The notes under the pieces were generated by a model that worked only from the letters and a program-made list of their open reading frames with translations, was not told the origin of the DNA and did not search any database. Both the position numbers and the translations under genes were made by a program. DNA of 64,000 bases from Streptosporangium saharense. Its GTDB lineage: Bacteria; Actinomycetota; Actinomycetes; Streptosporangiales; Streptosporangiaceae. Positions 53,169 to 62,898 of this stretch are shown here, piece after piece (position 1 is the first letter of the stretch; the number at the start of each line of letters is the position of its first letter). The stretch is from positions 231,097 through 295,096 of the forward strand of contig NZ_JACHJP010000011.1 of the NCBI RefSeq assembly GCF_014203715.1, written 5' to 3'.

Positions 53169-54484
53169 GCTTCTCCTTGAGGTAGGGCGAACTGACGTCG
53201 GTAGTCGAGCACTGCGGTATGAGATTGCGCTTCAGAGGGGGCCGCGTCAGCGACCTGGGCCGCGATTCGCTTCACGAAGAGGTTGGTGTTGGGGCCAAGG
53301 TCGGCAAGGGTTCGGCGGGCGTGATCCAGTCCGTCGTCAACGTCGCCGTCTCGCGTCGCGAAGATCGCCTCATGCAGCCGTACTTGAATCCTCTGTCGAG
53401 GCCGCCTAGCGGGCTGCGCGGCAAGCGCTTCCTTCTGGGCCTGTGCGGCGCGTGGGTGTCCAGACAGGGCATAGACCAGGGATCGAGTGTGCAGTAGCCG
53501 AAACAACGGCCACCCATCCATGGACAACTGGTCCCGGGTGACGTGGTCGGGCAAAGCGTCATATACGTCGCTCTCCTGATTCAGCGCGGCGCAGGCCGAG
53601 GCGTGGTCACCAGCGAGAACCAGGGCGTAAGCGCGAGCGCTGAGCGCTTGGGCAGTGGCTTGGCACGGTCGCCCCTTCGTCAACTCCAGTGCGGTGTCCA
53701 CTCTGGACAACACCAGCGCCAGCGGTCTTTCCTCATACAGACCCTGAACGGCTTCGGACGCATGCACCATCGCCGCTAACTGGTGGTCACCGGTCTGCTC
53801 TGCCGCACGCCGCGCCGACGCCCACCAGTGGCGAGATTCTCTGCCGTACCCGGCTGAGCCAAGTGTGGCGGCCAGCAGGAGCATGAAGCGCGCGTTGAGG
53901 CGCCGCCATTGGTAGGTCTCGTGGTTTGGAGCGTGCCCCATGGCCTGTTGGAAGGCCAGCACATCCAGCGACAGGTCGTGGGCCACCGTCAATGGTGGTC
54001 GGGAAGCCCTTTGCAGGTCGTACTCCCACGCGGCCTCCTCCCACTCCGCCAGCTTGGGGGCGCCCACATTGCGGTCAACGACCGTACGTAGTTGCTCCAA
54101 TCCTTCAAGAGGCGTGACTGCGGACACGCCTATTCCCGCGATGCCTGCAAGAAGTGTGCGGCGCAGCAACTCACTCTCCTGTTCCGAGTCGTTACTCGGA
54201 CCAGCATACGAAGCGACCGCAAGTTTCTTGGACGGTGCTCTCTCCAGGAGATTCAGTTCCACGCCGAGGACTTGCGCGAGGGCGGGCAGCCATGCGCCTG
54301 GCCTGACGCGGCCCTGTTCCCATCTGCCGACCTCGTGCCGGGTGAGGGTCCAGGTGCCGGTGTGGGCACACAACCTTTCCGCCTCCTCCGCCTGTGTCAT
54401 TCCGGCAGCTTCGCGGAGGTGTTTCAGTAGGTCCGGAAGTGGTAGATCGGGTGCTTCCACCGGGGGATCCTTTTCGGTCAGCAT
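53165..54484 (-). CDS. XRE-family regulator with TPR-like C-terminal domain
   Basis: 439 aa from ATG 54484 (MLTEKDPP). The helix-turn-helix is LLKHLREAAGMTQAEEAERL with the recognition helix WTLTRHEVGRWEQGRVRPG (about residues 15-65), followed by helical tetratricopeptide-like repeats (NARFMLLLAATLGSAGYGRESRHWWASARRAAEQTGDHQL). Such proteins are signal-responsive regulators in actinomycetes. An ATG 36 codons upstream (54592) is in frame but unsupported. Overlaps the GNAT by 4 nt; divergent from the small-protein operon. GC content is visibly lower than in the flanks. Confidence 0.83.
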   Translation of the reverse strand: MLTEKDPPVEAPDLPLPDLLKHLREAAGMTQAEEAERLCAHTGTWTLTRHEVGRWEQGRVRPGAWLPALAQVLGVELNLLERAPSKKLAVASYAGPSNDSEQESELLRRTLLAGIAGIGVSAVTPLEGLEQLRTVVDRNVGAPKLAEWEEAAWEYDLQRASRPPLTVAHDLSLDVLAFQQAMGHAPNHETYQWRRLNARFMLLLAATLGSAGYGRESRHWWASARRAAEQTGDHQLAAMVHASEAVQGLYEERPLALVLSRVDTALELTKGRPCQATAQALSARAYALVLAGDHASACAALNQESDVYDALPDHVTRDQLSMDGWPLFRLLHTRSLVYALSGHPRAAQAQKEALAAQPARRPRQRIQVRLHEAIFATRDGDVDDGLDHARRTLADLGPNTNLFVKRIAAQVADAAPSEAQSHTAVLDYRRQFALPQGEA

Positions 54485-54768
54485 GGGGGCACGCTGTGGG
54501 CACGCACGAGCGCCCCTCCATAGTGCCGTCAAATGGCAGATGCTGCATGCGCCTGGCAACAAGCGATGCGAGCAGCGGGAAACTTGGAACATTTATCTCC
54601 TTTCGGCCGTGCGAGACCAGGCGAGTAATTCCTTCCGAAGAAATACCAAAACGACCATCTATCAGCACAAATCCGGATGAAAGGAACAACCCTCGCCCGA
54701 TGCGGGGTCACCAGAGCCGCTACTTCCCCGCCAGCCCATTCCGCCTCGTGTCGACAAAGGAGTCCACC

Positions 54769-55139
54769 GTGTTTCCACTCAATACGCCCATGACCGACGC
54801 TCTGCGCCGGAAAAATTCAGCGAGGGGTTCTACGACCCCAAGGCGCCCCAGTTGCGACACCTGCAGAGCCTGCTGGCTCGGTTGCGGGTGGAGACGGTGT
54901 TCGTGTGCGAGGACGGCGCTCCCCGGGTGGAGGTCCCCGGGCGGGAGGTTGTCATCTGGACCGACCGTCGGGAGCGGATCTACTTCTGGAAGCACCAAAA
55001 CGAGCGGGCGCTTCAGGTGCCGGTGGAGCAGGCCGAGGAGGCGGCCCGTCAGATCGCCGACCACCTGGCCCGCCTGGCGACGGGCTCCGGAACGGAGGGG
55101 GCCGCCTGCGAGGCCCCGGCCGAGGGGGCGCCCTCGTGA
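54769..55139 (+). pseudogene. Small orphan protein gene with an apparent frameshift in an A5 run
   Basis: AAAGGAG lies 6 nt before GTG 54769, which opens VFPLNTPMTDALRRK. At the run AAAAA (54811-54815) the well-biased coding frame shifts: it continues in another frame as KFSEGFYDPKAPQLRHLQSLLARLRVETVFVCED and runs to the stop at 55139, the GTGA overlap with the next gene. One A more, or two fewer, would restore a continuous protein of about 125 aa. It may be a true mutation, programmed slippage or an assembly indel. A TTG start at 54852 is the only in-frame alternative. Confidence 0.5.
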
Positions 55140-55474
55140 TCGGACGCTCCCGGCCCGCAGGACGCCACCGCGACGGACAGCCCGTGGCGACGGTCTATCA
55201 GCGGGTGTGGGACGGCCCGGCCCGCGCCGAAGCCGAACTGCTGGGGCAGTCCTGGCCGGGGTGGACGGTGCTCTACAGCCTGAGCATGCGCCGCTTCTTC
55301 GCCCTGTGTGCCCTGCCCTCCCCGCAGCCGGTGATCGTCAGTGACGACACCGCCGAGGAGCTGGAGCAGCGGATGCGCGAGGCCGAGACGCTCCTGATCC
55401 TGCGGGTCCCCGCTTCCGAGAACCGACGTCCTCCCAGGACTCGGCGTTCACGTTCGTCGAGGAGGACGGCATGA
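55136..55474 (+). CDS. Small orphan protein, function unknown
   Basis: 112 aa, coupled by GTGA to the previous gene and by ATGA to the next. Basic N-terminus, then QPVATVYQRVWDGPARAEAELLGQSWPGWTVLYSL and VIVSDDTAEELEQRMREAE. The PGW-x-V and AxxxEEL-x-x-x-(M/L) elements recur in the next gene, so the two are probably distant paralogues. No catalytic motif or membrane segment is seen. Confidence 0.65.
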   Translation: MIGRSRPAGRHRDGQPVATVYQRVWDGPARAEAELLGQSWPGWTVLYSLSMRRFFALCALPSPQPVIVSDDTAEELEQRMREAETLLILRVPASENRRPPRTRRSRSSRRTA

Positions 55475-55773
55475 CGCCCCCGCGTTCGGTGCGTCGAAGT
55501 TGCGACGCCGTACAGCAGGCTCATCCGGGTTGGCTGGTCTTCCACAACTCGGCGACCGGAGTGTGGAGCGCCTATCGCACCCGGCCGGACCCCAGGAACG
55601 TGTCGCTGGTGCGCGCCGACTCGGTGGAGGAACTGGACCGCAAGCTGGCCGCCCAGGCACCCGCGATGGTGCCGCCGAGCATCCAGGCCGTCGCCGTAGC
55701 CCGTGCCCTCCAGGCCCGGACCGTTCGGGCTGGTCAGCGGCCTCTTGGACTGCGCAGGTTGCTGCGCTCCTGA
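55471..55773 (+). CDS. Small orphan protein, function unknown
   Basis: 100 aa. Core QQAHPGWLVFHNSATGVWSAYRTRPDPRNVSLVRADSVEELDRKLAAQAP resembles the previous protein (PGW, then a beta-hairpin-like stretch, then xSxEELxxxL). Basic C-terminus ARTVRAGQRPLGLRRLL. Third gene of a coupled small-protein operon divergent from the XRE/TPR regulator; such small proteins near XRE regulators are frequent in actinomycetes, with mostly unknown roles. A strong hairpin follows its stop at 55778. Confidence 0.65.
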   Translation: MTPPRSVRRSCDAVQQAHPGWLVFHNSATGVWSAYRTRPDPRNVSLVRADSVEELDRKLAAQAPAMVPPSIQAVAVARALQARTVRAGQRPLGLRRLLRS

Positions 55774-55777
55774 AGCC

Positions 55778-55823
55778 GGTACGGCGGGCGGCGGAACTCA
55801 TCCCGTCCGTTGCCCGCCGTACC
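55778..55823 (+). terminator. Terminator-like hairpin after the small-protein operon
   Basis: GGTACGGCGGGC (55778-55789) pairs perfectly with GCCCGCCGTACC (55812-55823) across a 22-nt loop, 4 nt after the stop at 55773. Confidence 0.65.
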
Positions 55824-55969
55824 TCCAAGCGTGCGGCTCAGGTTGGAGGGCTTGGGCCGCACACCCCCGCAAGGCGACTCCCACACGTGCCGAGTTCGGC
55901 ATGTTGGGGAAGGGGGAGCCGCCTCGCGCACCGGTTCCGCGCCCCCACACGCGGGACCGGTCCCTCTAC

Positions 55970-56010
55970 CGGGTGCCCGGCCACCTGCTCCCCGGCTCGG
56001 GCCGGGCACC
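55970..56010. other. 12-bp perfect hairpin upstream of the BldC-like gene
   Basis: GGGTGCCCGGCC (55970-55981) pairs with GGCCGGGCACCC (55999-56010) across a 17-nt loop, 59 nt before the BldC-like start. It may be a second terminator or a leader structure. The rest of 55824-56069 holds no recognisable gene. Confidence 0.45.
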
Positions 56011-56069
56011 CCCAGCACGACAAGATCCTCGCCCCGCCGTAAGCAACCGCACCTTCCGGGAGAACCCGC

Positions 56070-56294
56070 ATGTCCCCGCTCAAGGCCGTCGCCCCCGACG
56101 GCACCTTCACCACCGAAGCCGGAGCACCCGAGCGCCTCCTCACCCCCGGCGAGGTCGCCCGCATCTTCGGAGTGGACCCCAAGACCGTCAACAGATGGGC
56201 GTTGACCGGCCGCATCCCCTCGATAAGAACCCCCAGCGGCCAACGCCGCTACCGCGAAAACGACATCGCCACCCTGCTGAACCCCACCAGATGA
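56070..56294 (+). CDS. BldC-like MerR-type DNA-binding protein
   Basis: 74 aa. LLTPGEVARIFGVDPKTVNRW and the basic helix RRYRENDIATLL match the compact MerR-like winged-helix fold of BldC (usually about 68 aa), which binds DNA cooperatively without an effector domain. GGGAG precedes ATG 56070. It stands 78 nt before the radical SAM gene and may regulate it. It is more divergent than the developmental BldC itself, so a paralogue with a local role is more likely. Confidence 0.82.
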   Translation: MSPLKAVAPDGTFTTEAGAPERLLTPGEVARIFGVDPKTVNRWALTGRIPSIRTPSGQRRYRENDIATLLNPTR

Positions 56295-56372
56295 AAACCC
56301 ATCACAGATCGACGGCCACCTTGCCTCGGCTGGCCCAGACCGTTCCAGCATCCAACGTGAAAGGGGACACCG

Positions 56373-57293
56373 ATGACCGCTCTGCAGCAAGAGCCCCCGG
56401 CCGCCAACGTGGTCGGCCTACGGTTCCTGTGGCTGGAGCTGACCGGCAAGTGCCAACTGGAATGCGTTCAGTGTTACGCGTCCAGTTCGCCAAACGGGAC
56501 GGACGGCGTCATGACCGTCCTCGACTGGAAGAGGGTGATCGACCAGGCCGCCGCGCTCGGCACGTCGTGTGTTCAGTTCATCGGTGGCGAGCCGACCCTC
56601 CACAAGGCGCTGCCCGACCTGATCGGTCACGCCCTGGCCGCCCGAGTCGAGGTCGAGGTTTACAGCAACCTCGTATACGTACCGGATTCGCTGTGGGAGA
56701 CGTTCTCCCAGCCGGGTGTTCGACTCGCCACGTCCTTCTACAGCGACGATGCCCGTGAGCACATGTTGATCACCGGCCGTAACACGTTGTCCCGCACGCA
56801 GAACAACATCACCACGGCGTTGGAACGGGGAATCCCGCTGCGAGTGGGCATGGTCCATGTGCTGGATGGTCAGCGTCTCGACCAGGGGCAGGAGTTGCTC
56901 AAACAACTGGGCGTGACGCGGATCGGCATCGACCGGATGCGGCTGCTGGGCCGCCCTTCTCGTGGTGTTCTGGACCCCGCTGAGTTGTGCGGCGCATGCG
57001 GCCGTGGATCGGCTGCGGTGCTGCCAGACGGCAGCCTCACCCCGTGTCCCATGTCACGGAACATGAGCGCTGGCAACGTGCTGGCCTCACCGCTGGCTGA
57101 CATCCTGAGCAGCGTCACCTGGACTCAGGCCCTCGACCTGGTGCCTGCTCCTCGGGCGGGTGAGGAGTGTCAGCCGGACAAGAACAGTTGCCGTCCCACC
57201 GAGCAGGACGGCCGCGACTGCCCGCCTTCCGAGAAACCAGCTTGCGATCCGCGCTTCTGCAACCCGGACTACAACCCACCCGGTAAGAAATGA
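56373..57293 (+). CDS. Radical SAM protein with SPASM-like Cys-rich C-terminus
   Basis: 306 aa. The radical SAM cluster motif CxxxCxxC is C27QLEC31VQC34, followed by the SAM-binding GGEPTLHKALPDLI. C-terminal cysteines ELCGACGRGS, LTPCPMSRNMSAGNV and then a Cys/Pro-rich tail (CQPDKNSC, RDCPPSEK, ACDPRFCNPDY) would carry auxiliary Fe-S clusters as in SPASM maturases of ribosomal peptides. AAAGGGGA precedes ATG 56373. The stop overlaps the methyltransferase ATG (ATGA). No precursor peptide was convincingly found next to it. Confidence 0.85.
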   Translation: MTALQQEPPAANVVGLRFLWLELTGKCQLECVQCYASSSPNGTDGVMTVLDWKRVIDQAAALGTSCVQFIGGEPTLHKALPDLIGHALAARVEVEVYSNLVYVPDSLWETFSQPGVRLATSFYSDDAREHMLITGRNTLSRTQNNITTALERGIPLRVGMVHVLDGQRLDQGQELLKQLGVTRIGIDRMRLLGRPSRGVLDPAELCGACGRGSAAVLPDGSLTPCPMSRNMSAGNVLASPLADILSSVTWTQALDLVPAPRAGEECQPDKNSCRPTEQDGRDCPPSEKPACDPRFCNPDYNPPGKK

Positions 57294-58441
57294 CCATGAA
57301 CTGGCAACCTCGCGCTGTCCGGCTCGCCGCCGCTGCTGTTTCTCGTGGGTCTCGGTGGCGGGGGCCGGTCGCCTCCATTCCCCGGCATCTGTTCGTGCCG
57401 CGTTGGTGGGACACCCCTGCCGGGACCTACAGCCGCACCTGGGAGTTGCATGACGGTCCGGGCGACGCCGAGGCGTGGATGGACACGGCTTACGAGGACC
57501 AGACGGTCGTCACCCAGGTCGCCGGGGTCCATGCCGACCACGCCGAAGCGGGAACGGTGGTCAAGGGGCGGCCCACGTCGTCCTCCACGCTGCCGAGCCT
57601 GGTCGTGCAGATGTTCCGCCACGCCGAGATCCACGACGGAGCGGACGTGCTCGACGTCGCCACCGGTTCGGGCTACAGCGCGGCCCTGCTGGCGCGGCGG
57701 CTCGGTGACGGCCGGGTGACGAGCGTCGACGTCGATCCCTATCTCGTCGAGGCCGCCGCCGTACGGCTGGACGCCGTCGGCCTGCGTCCGAAGGTCCTCG
57801 CCGCCGACGCGACCGGACCGCTGCCGGGCGAGTACGACTGCATCGTCTCCATGGTGTCGGTGCGGCCGGTTCCGGCGAGCTGGCTGGCGGCGCTACGGTC
57901 CGGCGGACGGCTCGCGGCGGTCATCGCGAACACGTCGCTGATCGTCACCGCGGGCAAGTGCGACGACGGCGGCGCCGAAGGCCGCGTCGAATGGGATCGC
58001 GCCATGTTCATGCCGACCCGTTCCGGAAGGGACTATCCACCCGGGATACGCGGCCTGTTCGACACCGTGTGGGACGCCGAGGGGGAGGAGGTCACCCGGG
58101 GCCGGTACCCGGTGCTGGACGTCACCTACAACTGGGACCTGCCCGCCATGCTGGAGGTCGTCTGCCCCGGCATCGAGCACCACTACGAGGAGGGTGACGA
58201 CGGGCGGCGCACGGCGCGGATGGTTCACGCCGACGGGTCGTGGGCTCGCGCCACCGCTCTGTCGGATGACCCGCCCACCGTGCACCAGGGCGGGCCACGC
58301 CGTCTGTGGGACGTGCTGGACGAGGTCCGGCACCACTGGCTCCAGCACGGCGAGCTGCCGCTTCGCGGTGCCCACGCGCGCATCACCCCGGACGGAACGA
58401 TCCACCTGCGACGCGGCCGGTGGACGGCCACCATCGGCTGA
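57290..58441 (+). CDS. PCMT-like methyltransferase of the peptide-maturation type
   Basis: 383 aa. N-terminal VASIPRHLFVPRWW and, after a spacer, VKGRPTSSSTLPSLVVQMF plus motif I DVLDVATGSGYSAALLARRLGD, all typical of protein-L-isoaspartate O-methyltransferase relatives. The C-terminal extension (EVRHHWLQHGELPLRGAHARITPDGTIHLRRG, in part) resembles methyltransferases found in ATP-grasp or lanthipeptide-like maturation systems. Coupled to the radical SAM gene by ATGA; no ATP-grasp or lanthionine gene is present, so the exact system type is uncertain. Confidence 0.82.
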   Translation: MTMNWQPRAVRLAAAAVSRGSRWRGPVASIPRHLFVPRWWDTPAGTYSRTWELHDGPGDAEAWMDTAYEDQTVVTQVAGVHADHAEAGTVVKGRPTSSSTLPSLVVQMFRHAEIHDGADVLDVATGSGYSAALLARRLGDGRVTSVDVDPYLVEAAAVRLDAVGLRPKVLAADATGPLPGEYDCIVSMVSVRPVPASWLAALRSGGRLAAVIANTSLIVTAGKCDDGGAEGRVEWDRAMFMPTRSGRDYPPGIRGLFDTVWDAEGEEVTRGRYPVLDVTYNWDLPAMLEVVCPGIEHHYEEGDDGRRTARMVHADGSWARATALSDDPPTVHQGGPRRLWDVLDEVRHHWLQHGELPLRGAHARITPDGTIHLRRGRWTATIG

Positions 58442-58461
58442 ACCAGCGTGCTGAACGGACG

Positions 58462-58992
58462 TCAGCCGAGGGCTATGACGATGTCGAAGTACGGGGTGGA
58501 CAGGGAGGACAGGGGGCTGCGGAGTTTTTCCACGCCTAGGCGGTAGGTGCCGGGGTTGAGGCCGGTTATGGGGAGGTAGCGGCCGGTGAAGTTGGGTGAG
58601 GAGCCGGTCCAGAAGCCGTGCTGGGGGGAGCGCAGGACCGTCACGGCGCCGGAGGCCAGGCGGGGGTGGACGGCGGAGAGGTTGCCGGAGAGCCGGAAGC
58701 GGGCACCGGCCACCGAGCCCCGGCCCGCGGTGCGGGTGGTCGAGAACAGGAAGTAGCGGCTGACGTACCCGGCGCCCGAGGACAGCGGTGGGCAGCCGAC
58801 GGCGACGACGGTTCCTCGGACGACGCCGAGCCGCAGGGGGTTGGAGAAGGAGCCGGAGCCGGGCAGGGAGCGGCAGTTCACGGTGACGGCCGAGGCGCCC
58901 GTCTCGGCGGCCGTGGCCGGGGAGGCGAGGGGCTGCGCCGCGAGGGCCAGCAGCGCTGTCAGTCCGATACGTGTGAGGACGGTTCTCGTCAT
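58462..58992 (-). CDS. Secreted protein of unknown function
   Basis: 176 aa with a signal peptide (TVLTRIGLTALLALAAQPLASPATA) and predicted cleavage after ATA. The mature part is beta-rich: VNCRSLPGSGSFSNPLRLGVVRGTVVAVGCPP, FTGRYLPITGLNPGTYRLGVEKL. Two cysteines (NCRS, VGCPP) could form a disulphide. The family is not recognised. Convergent with the methyltransferase operon; no partner gene. Confidence 0.65.
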   Translation of the reverse strand: MTRTVLTRIGLTALLALAAQPLASPATAAETGASAVTVNCRSLPGSGSFSNPLRLGVVRGTVVAVGCPPLSSGAGYVSRYFLFSTTRTAGRGSVAGARFRLSGNLSAVHPRLASGAVTVLRSPQHGFWTGSSPNFTGRYLPITGLNPGTYRLGVEKLRSPLSSLSTPYFDIVIALG

Positions 58993-59342
58993 GGTTCCCC
59001 CTGCCGGATTCGAATGTCGAGGCGAGTGTGCCGCGACCGGCGCGAATCCGGCTATCCCTATTAAAAGGGGATTGCCATAAGGAGATTTACGGCCGTCACC
59101 CGCCCGGAGAACTCACCCGCCGGGCCCATAAAACGGCCGCACGGAAATATACGAAATTTCCCGATATATCGGGGATTTACCGCAATTTCAGGAATCCGTC
59201 GGCCAGTGCCCTGACCGCAGATCGTGATCCTGCCAGTAGGTCAGGCGTGTGGCTATCGCGGTCACCGACCGTTGCGTCGACGGACGAAACCCAACCTGGC
59301 GGTGGCGGTTTGTCGGCCCGACAGGTCTCCCACAGAGCATGG
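58993..59342. other. Intergenic region, AT-richer, no gene seen
   Basis: About 350 nt between two minus-strand genes. It has short AT-rich blocks (ATATACGAAATTTCCCGATA) unlike the flanks, and the promoter of the secreted-protein gene should lie at its left end. The plus-strand frames lack a start with ribosome site and coding bias. No RNA gene or repeat was recognised. Confidence 0.5.
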
Positions 59343-59927
59343 TCACCGGATGACACCCGCGCGGGCGGCGACGGTGGCGGCGTCGGCGGCGCGGATCGCG
59401 TCGTGTTCGGTTACCGGTTCGTGGGTGACGAACAGCCGGTAGTAGATCGGGGCGACGGCCATCCTGATCACCTCGGCGCCGTCGGTGCCCGCGGGCACCT
59501 CGCCCCGCTCGACGGCCCGCCGTACGACCTCGGCGGCCTGCTCGTGGCGGGCGGTGAAGAAGTCGTGCAGAGAGCGCGCGGCGTCGCCGCTCTGCGCGGC
59601 GGCCGTGACGAAGGCGGTGGAGATCGGCCCGGCGACGGGGTCGGCGAAGCCGCGCTGCACCAGCAGGACGATCTCCCGCAGGTCCTCCTGGAAGGAACCG
59701 GTGTCGGGTATCGGCCAGGGCTCCTCACGTGCGATCCCCAGCGCGTCCGCGATCAGCCCCTCCACGCTCCCCCAGCGGCGGTAGACGGTCGTCTTGTGGA
59801 CGCCCGAGCGGATCGCCACGTTCTCGACCGTCAGTCCGCCGTAGCCCTGTTCGGCCAGTTCGGCGAGGGTCGCCTGCCGTACGGCGTCGCGCACGCGGGC
59901 GCTGCGACCACCGGGACGCTGCTCCAA
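59343..59927 (-). CDS. TetR-family transcriptional regulator
   Basis: 194 aa. HTH RDAVRQATLAELAEQGYGGLTVENVAIRSGVHKTTVYRRWGSVEGLIADAL (residues 12-62) and a helical C-terminal domain. Divergent from the ABC-F gene with only 55 nt between the starts and a palindrome in the gap, so it probably represses the ABC-F/Vgb pair and itself until a drug or metabolite binds. Confidence 0.9.
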   Translation of the reverse strand: MEQRPGGRSARVRDAVRQATLAELAEQGYGGLTVENVAIRSGVHKTTVYRRWGSVEGLIADALGIAREEPWPIPDTGSFQEDLREIVLLVQRGFADPVAGPISTAFVTAAAQSGDAARSLHDFFTARHEQAAEVVRRAVERGEVPAGTDGAEVIRMAVAPIYYRLFVTHEPVTEHDAIRAADAATVAARAGVIR

Positions 59928-59963
59928 AGTCTACTCCAGTTGCGTTAAGTCCCACTCTTCCGC

Positions 59964-59976
59964 TAGCTTAAAGCTA
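59964..59976. promoter_or_regulatory. Candidate TetR operator for the ABC-F/Vgb pair
   Basis: Perfect 6-bp inverted repeat TAGCTT-A-AAGCTA between the divergent starts at 59927 and 59983. Confidence 0.5.
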
Positions 59977-59982
59977 CACGAG

Positions 59983-61469
<1,487 letters not shown>

Positions 61470-61476
<7 letters not shown>

Positions 61477-62303
61477 TCGATGGTTCTCCTTACGGCGTCG
61501 TCACCGGTTCCGACGGCGCGCTGTGGTTCACGCTCGTCCATCAGGGGCGGATCGGCCGGGTCGTGCCGGGCGAGGAACCCACGTTCCTCCAGCTCGATCC
61601 TGCGGACGGCCAGCCCACGGTGATCACCACGGGGCACGACGGGTCGCTGTGGTTCACGGAGTTCGTCGGGGGCCGCATCGGGCGGATCACCCTGGACGGC
61701 ACCGTCACCGCCTTCGAGGTGCCGTCGCCGTACGGCATCGCGGCAGGGCCGGACGGGGCCATGTGGTTCACCCAGCTCCAGGGGGACCGGATCGGGCGCG
61801 TCACCGCGACGGGCGAGGTAACCCTGCACCCGCTGCCCACCGAGGGCGCGATGCCGTCGGCGATCGCGGCGGGGCCCGACGGCGCGCTCTGGTTCACCCT
61901 CAATCAGGGCAATGCGATCGGCCGCATCACCGTCGAAGGCGAGGTGACGCTGTACGGCCTGCCCACGCCGGGGGCCGCCCCGGTGGGCATCTGCGCCGGA
62001 CCGGACGAGGCGCTGTGGTTCGTGGAGATCGGCGCTGGTCAGGTGGGCCGAATCGACACCTCCGGGACGATCACCGAGTTCCCGCTGCCCGACCGCGCCG
62101 CCAGGCCGCACGCCATCGTGACCGGCCAGGACGGCGCCCTCTGGTTCACCGAGTGGGGCATCGGCAAACTGGGCCGCGTCACCGTCGAGGGCAAGATCGA
62201 GGAGTATCCCCTGGAGGGCGCCGAACCCCACGGGCTGACGGTCGGCCCCGACGGCGCGATCTGGGTCGCGATGGAGTCCGGGGCCCTGGTGAGAGTGGCC
62301 TGA
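61470..62303 (+). CDS. vgb: Virginiamycin B lyase-like (streptogramin B lyase)
   Basis: About 277 aa, a seven-bladed beta-propeller made of repeats such as GPDGAMWFTQLQGDRIGRVT, GPDGALWFTLNQGNAIGRIT and GQDGALWFTEWGIGKLGRVT, characteristic of Vgb. Vgb linearises type B streptogramins by an elimination at the ester bond. ATG 61470 follows AGGGGG and overlaps the ABC-F stop by 7 nt. The catalytic His region is consistent with the family by position but was not verified residue by residue, so lyase activity remains a prediction. Confidence 0.85.
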
Positions 62304-62440
62304 GCGGGATGGCCGGTATCGGCCACGGGCTTGCGGACCTGCGGCCTCGTGACCAGCCCGTAAGTGCCTGTTCCTAAGCTTTTGATCTTCCCCGGCGACG
62401 GTCATGGCGCGTTGGGGCGGACTCGGAGCACCCTGGTGAG

Positions 62441-62782
62441 GTGGCGGAGAAGCCTCAGCGGCGGTACCCGGGGTGTGGTGAGATCCTGCCGGGCTGGATA
62501 CGGCGCGATGCGCGGTTTTACAGCTCGTCATGCCGGGCCCGGCATTGGCGGTGGGTGCGGCAGACCAGGGCCCGGGTGCCGGCGGTGCTGGACACCTCGC
62601 CGGCGGCCCGGGCGTGCTGTCCGGAGTGCGGGGCGAAGTGGGTGGTCGGTGTCGAGCGTCAGACGACGGCGATCTATTGCAGTCCGGGATGTCGTACGCG
62701 GGCGTGGCGGCGCCGCAGAGCCGTTCGGGAGGGCGTCACGGTGACGCCGATGCGAACGGATCAATCGACGGGTTTTGCGTGA
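62441..62782 (+). CDS. Small Cys-rich (zinc-binding) protein
   Basis: 113 aa, strongly basic. Cysteine pairs CPECGAKW and YCSPGCRTRAW with an upstream CGEI and SSSCRARH suggest two treble-clef-like zinc sites (CxxC...CxxxC). The R/W-rich segments (RARHWRWVRQTRARV) resemble small zinc-finger proteins near plasmid or phage genes. GTG 62441 has only a weak ribosome site. No family recognised. Confidence 0.5.
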   Translation: MAEKPQRRYPGCGEILPGWIRRDARFYSSSCRARHWRWVRQTRARVPAVLDTSPAARACCPECGAKWVVGVERQTTAIYCSPGCRTRAWRRRRAVREGVTVTPMRTDQSTGFA

Positions 62783-62898
62783 GTCTGTCCGCAGGGGAAT
62801 GGTCCTATATCCAGCCCATTGTCACATGATGCGATCACGAGCACACTCACGGTCAGTCATTCCCGGGGCATCCGGGAACACCGTGAGAGGAGCGAGGG

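Noticed and set aside
51225..54600. cas genes near the CRISPR array
   Set aside because: All neighbouring genes were read (TetR, SnoaL-like, GNAT, XRE/TPR); none resembles a Cas protein.
54677..54793. 38-codon frame (MKGTTLARCGVTRAATSPP...) as a precursor peptide for the radical SAM system
   Set aside because: No ribosome site, poor coding bias, and it is far from the maturase genes; it looks like a chance frame.
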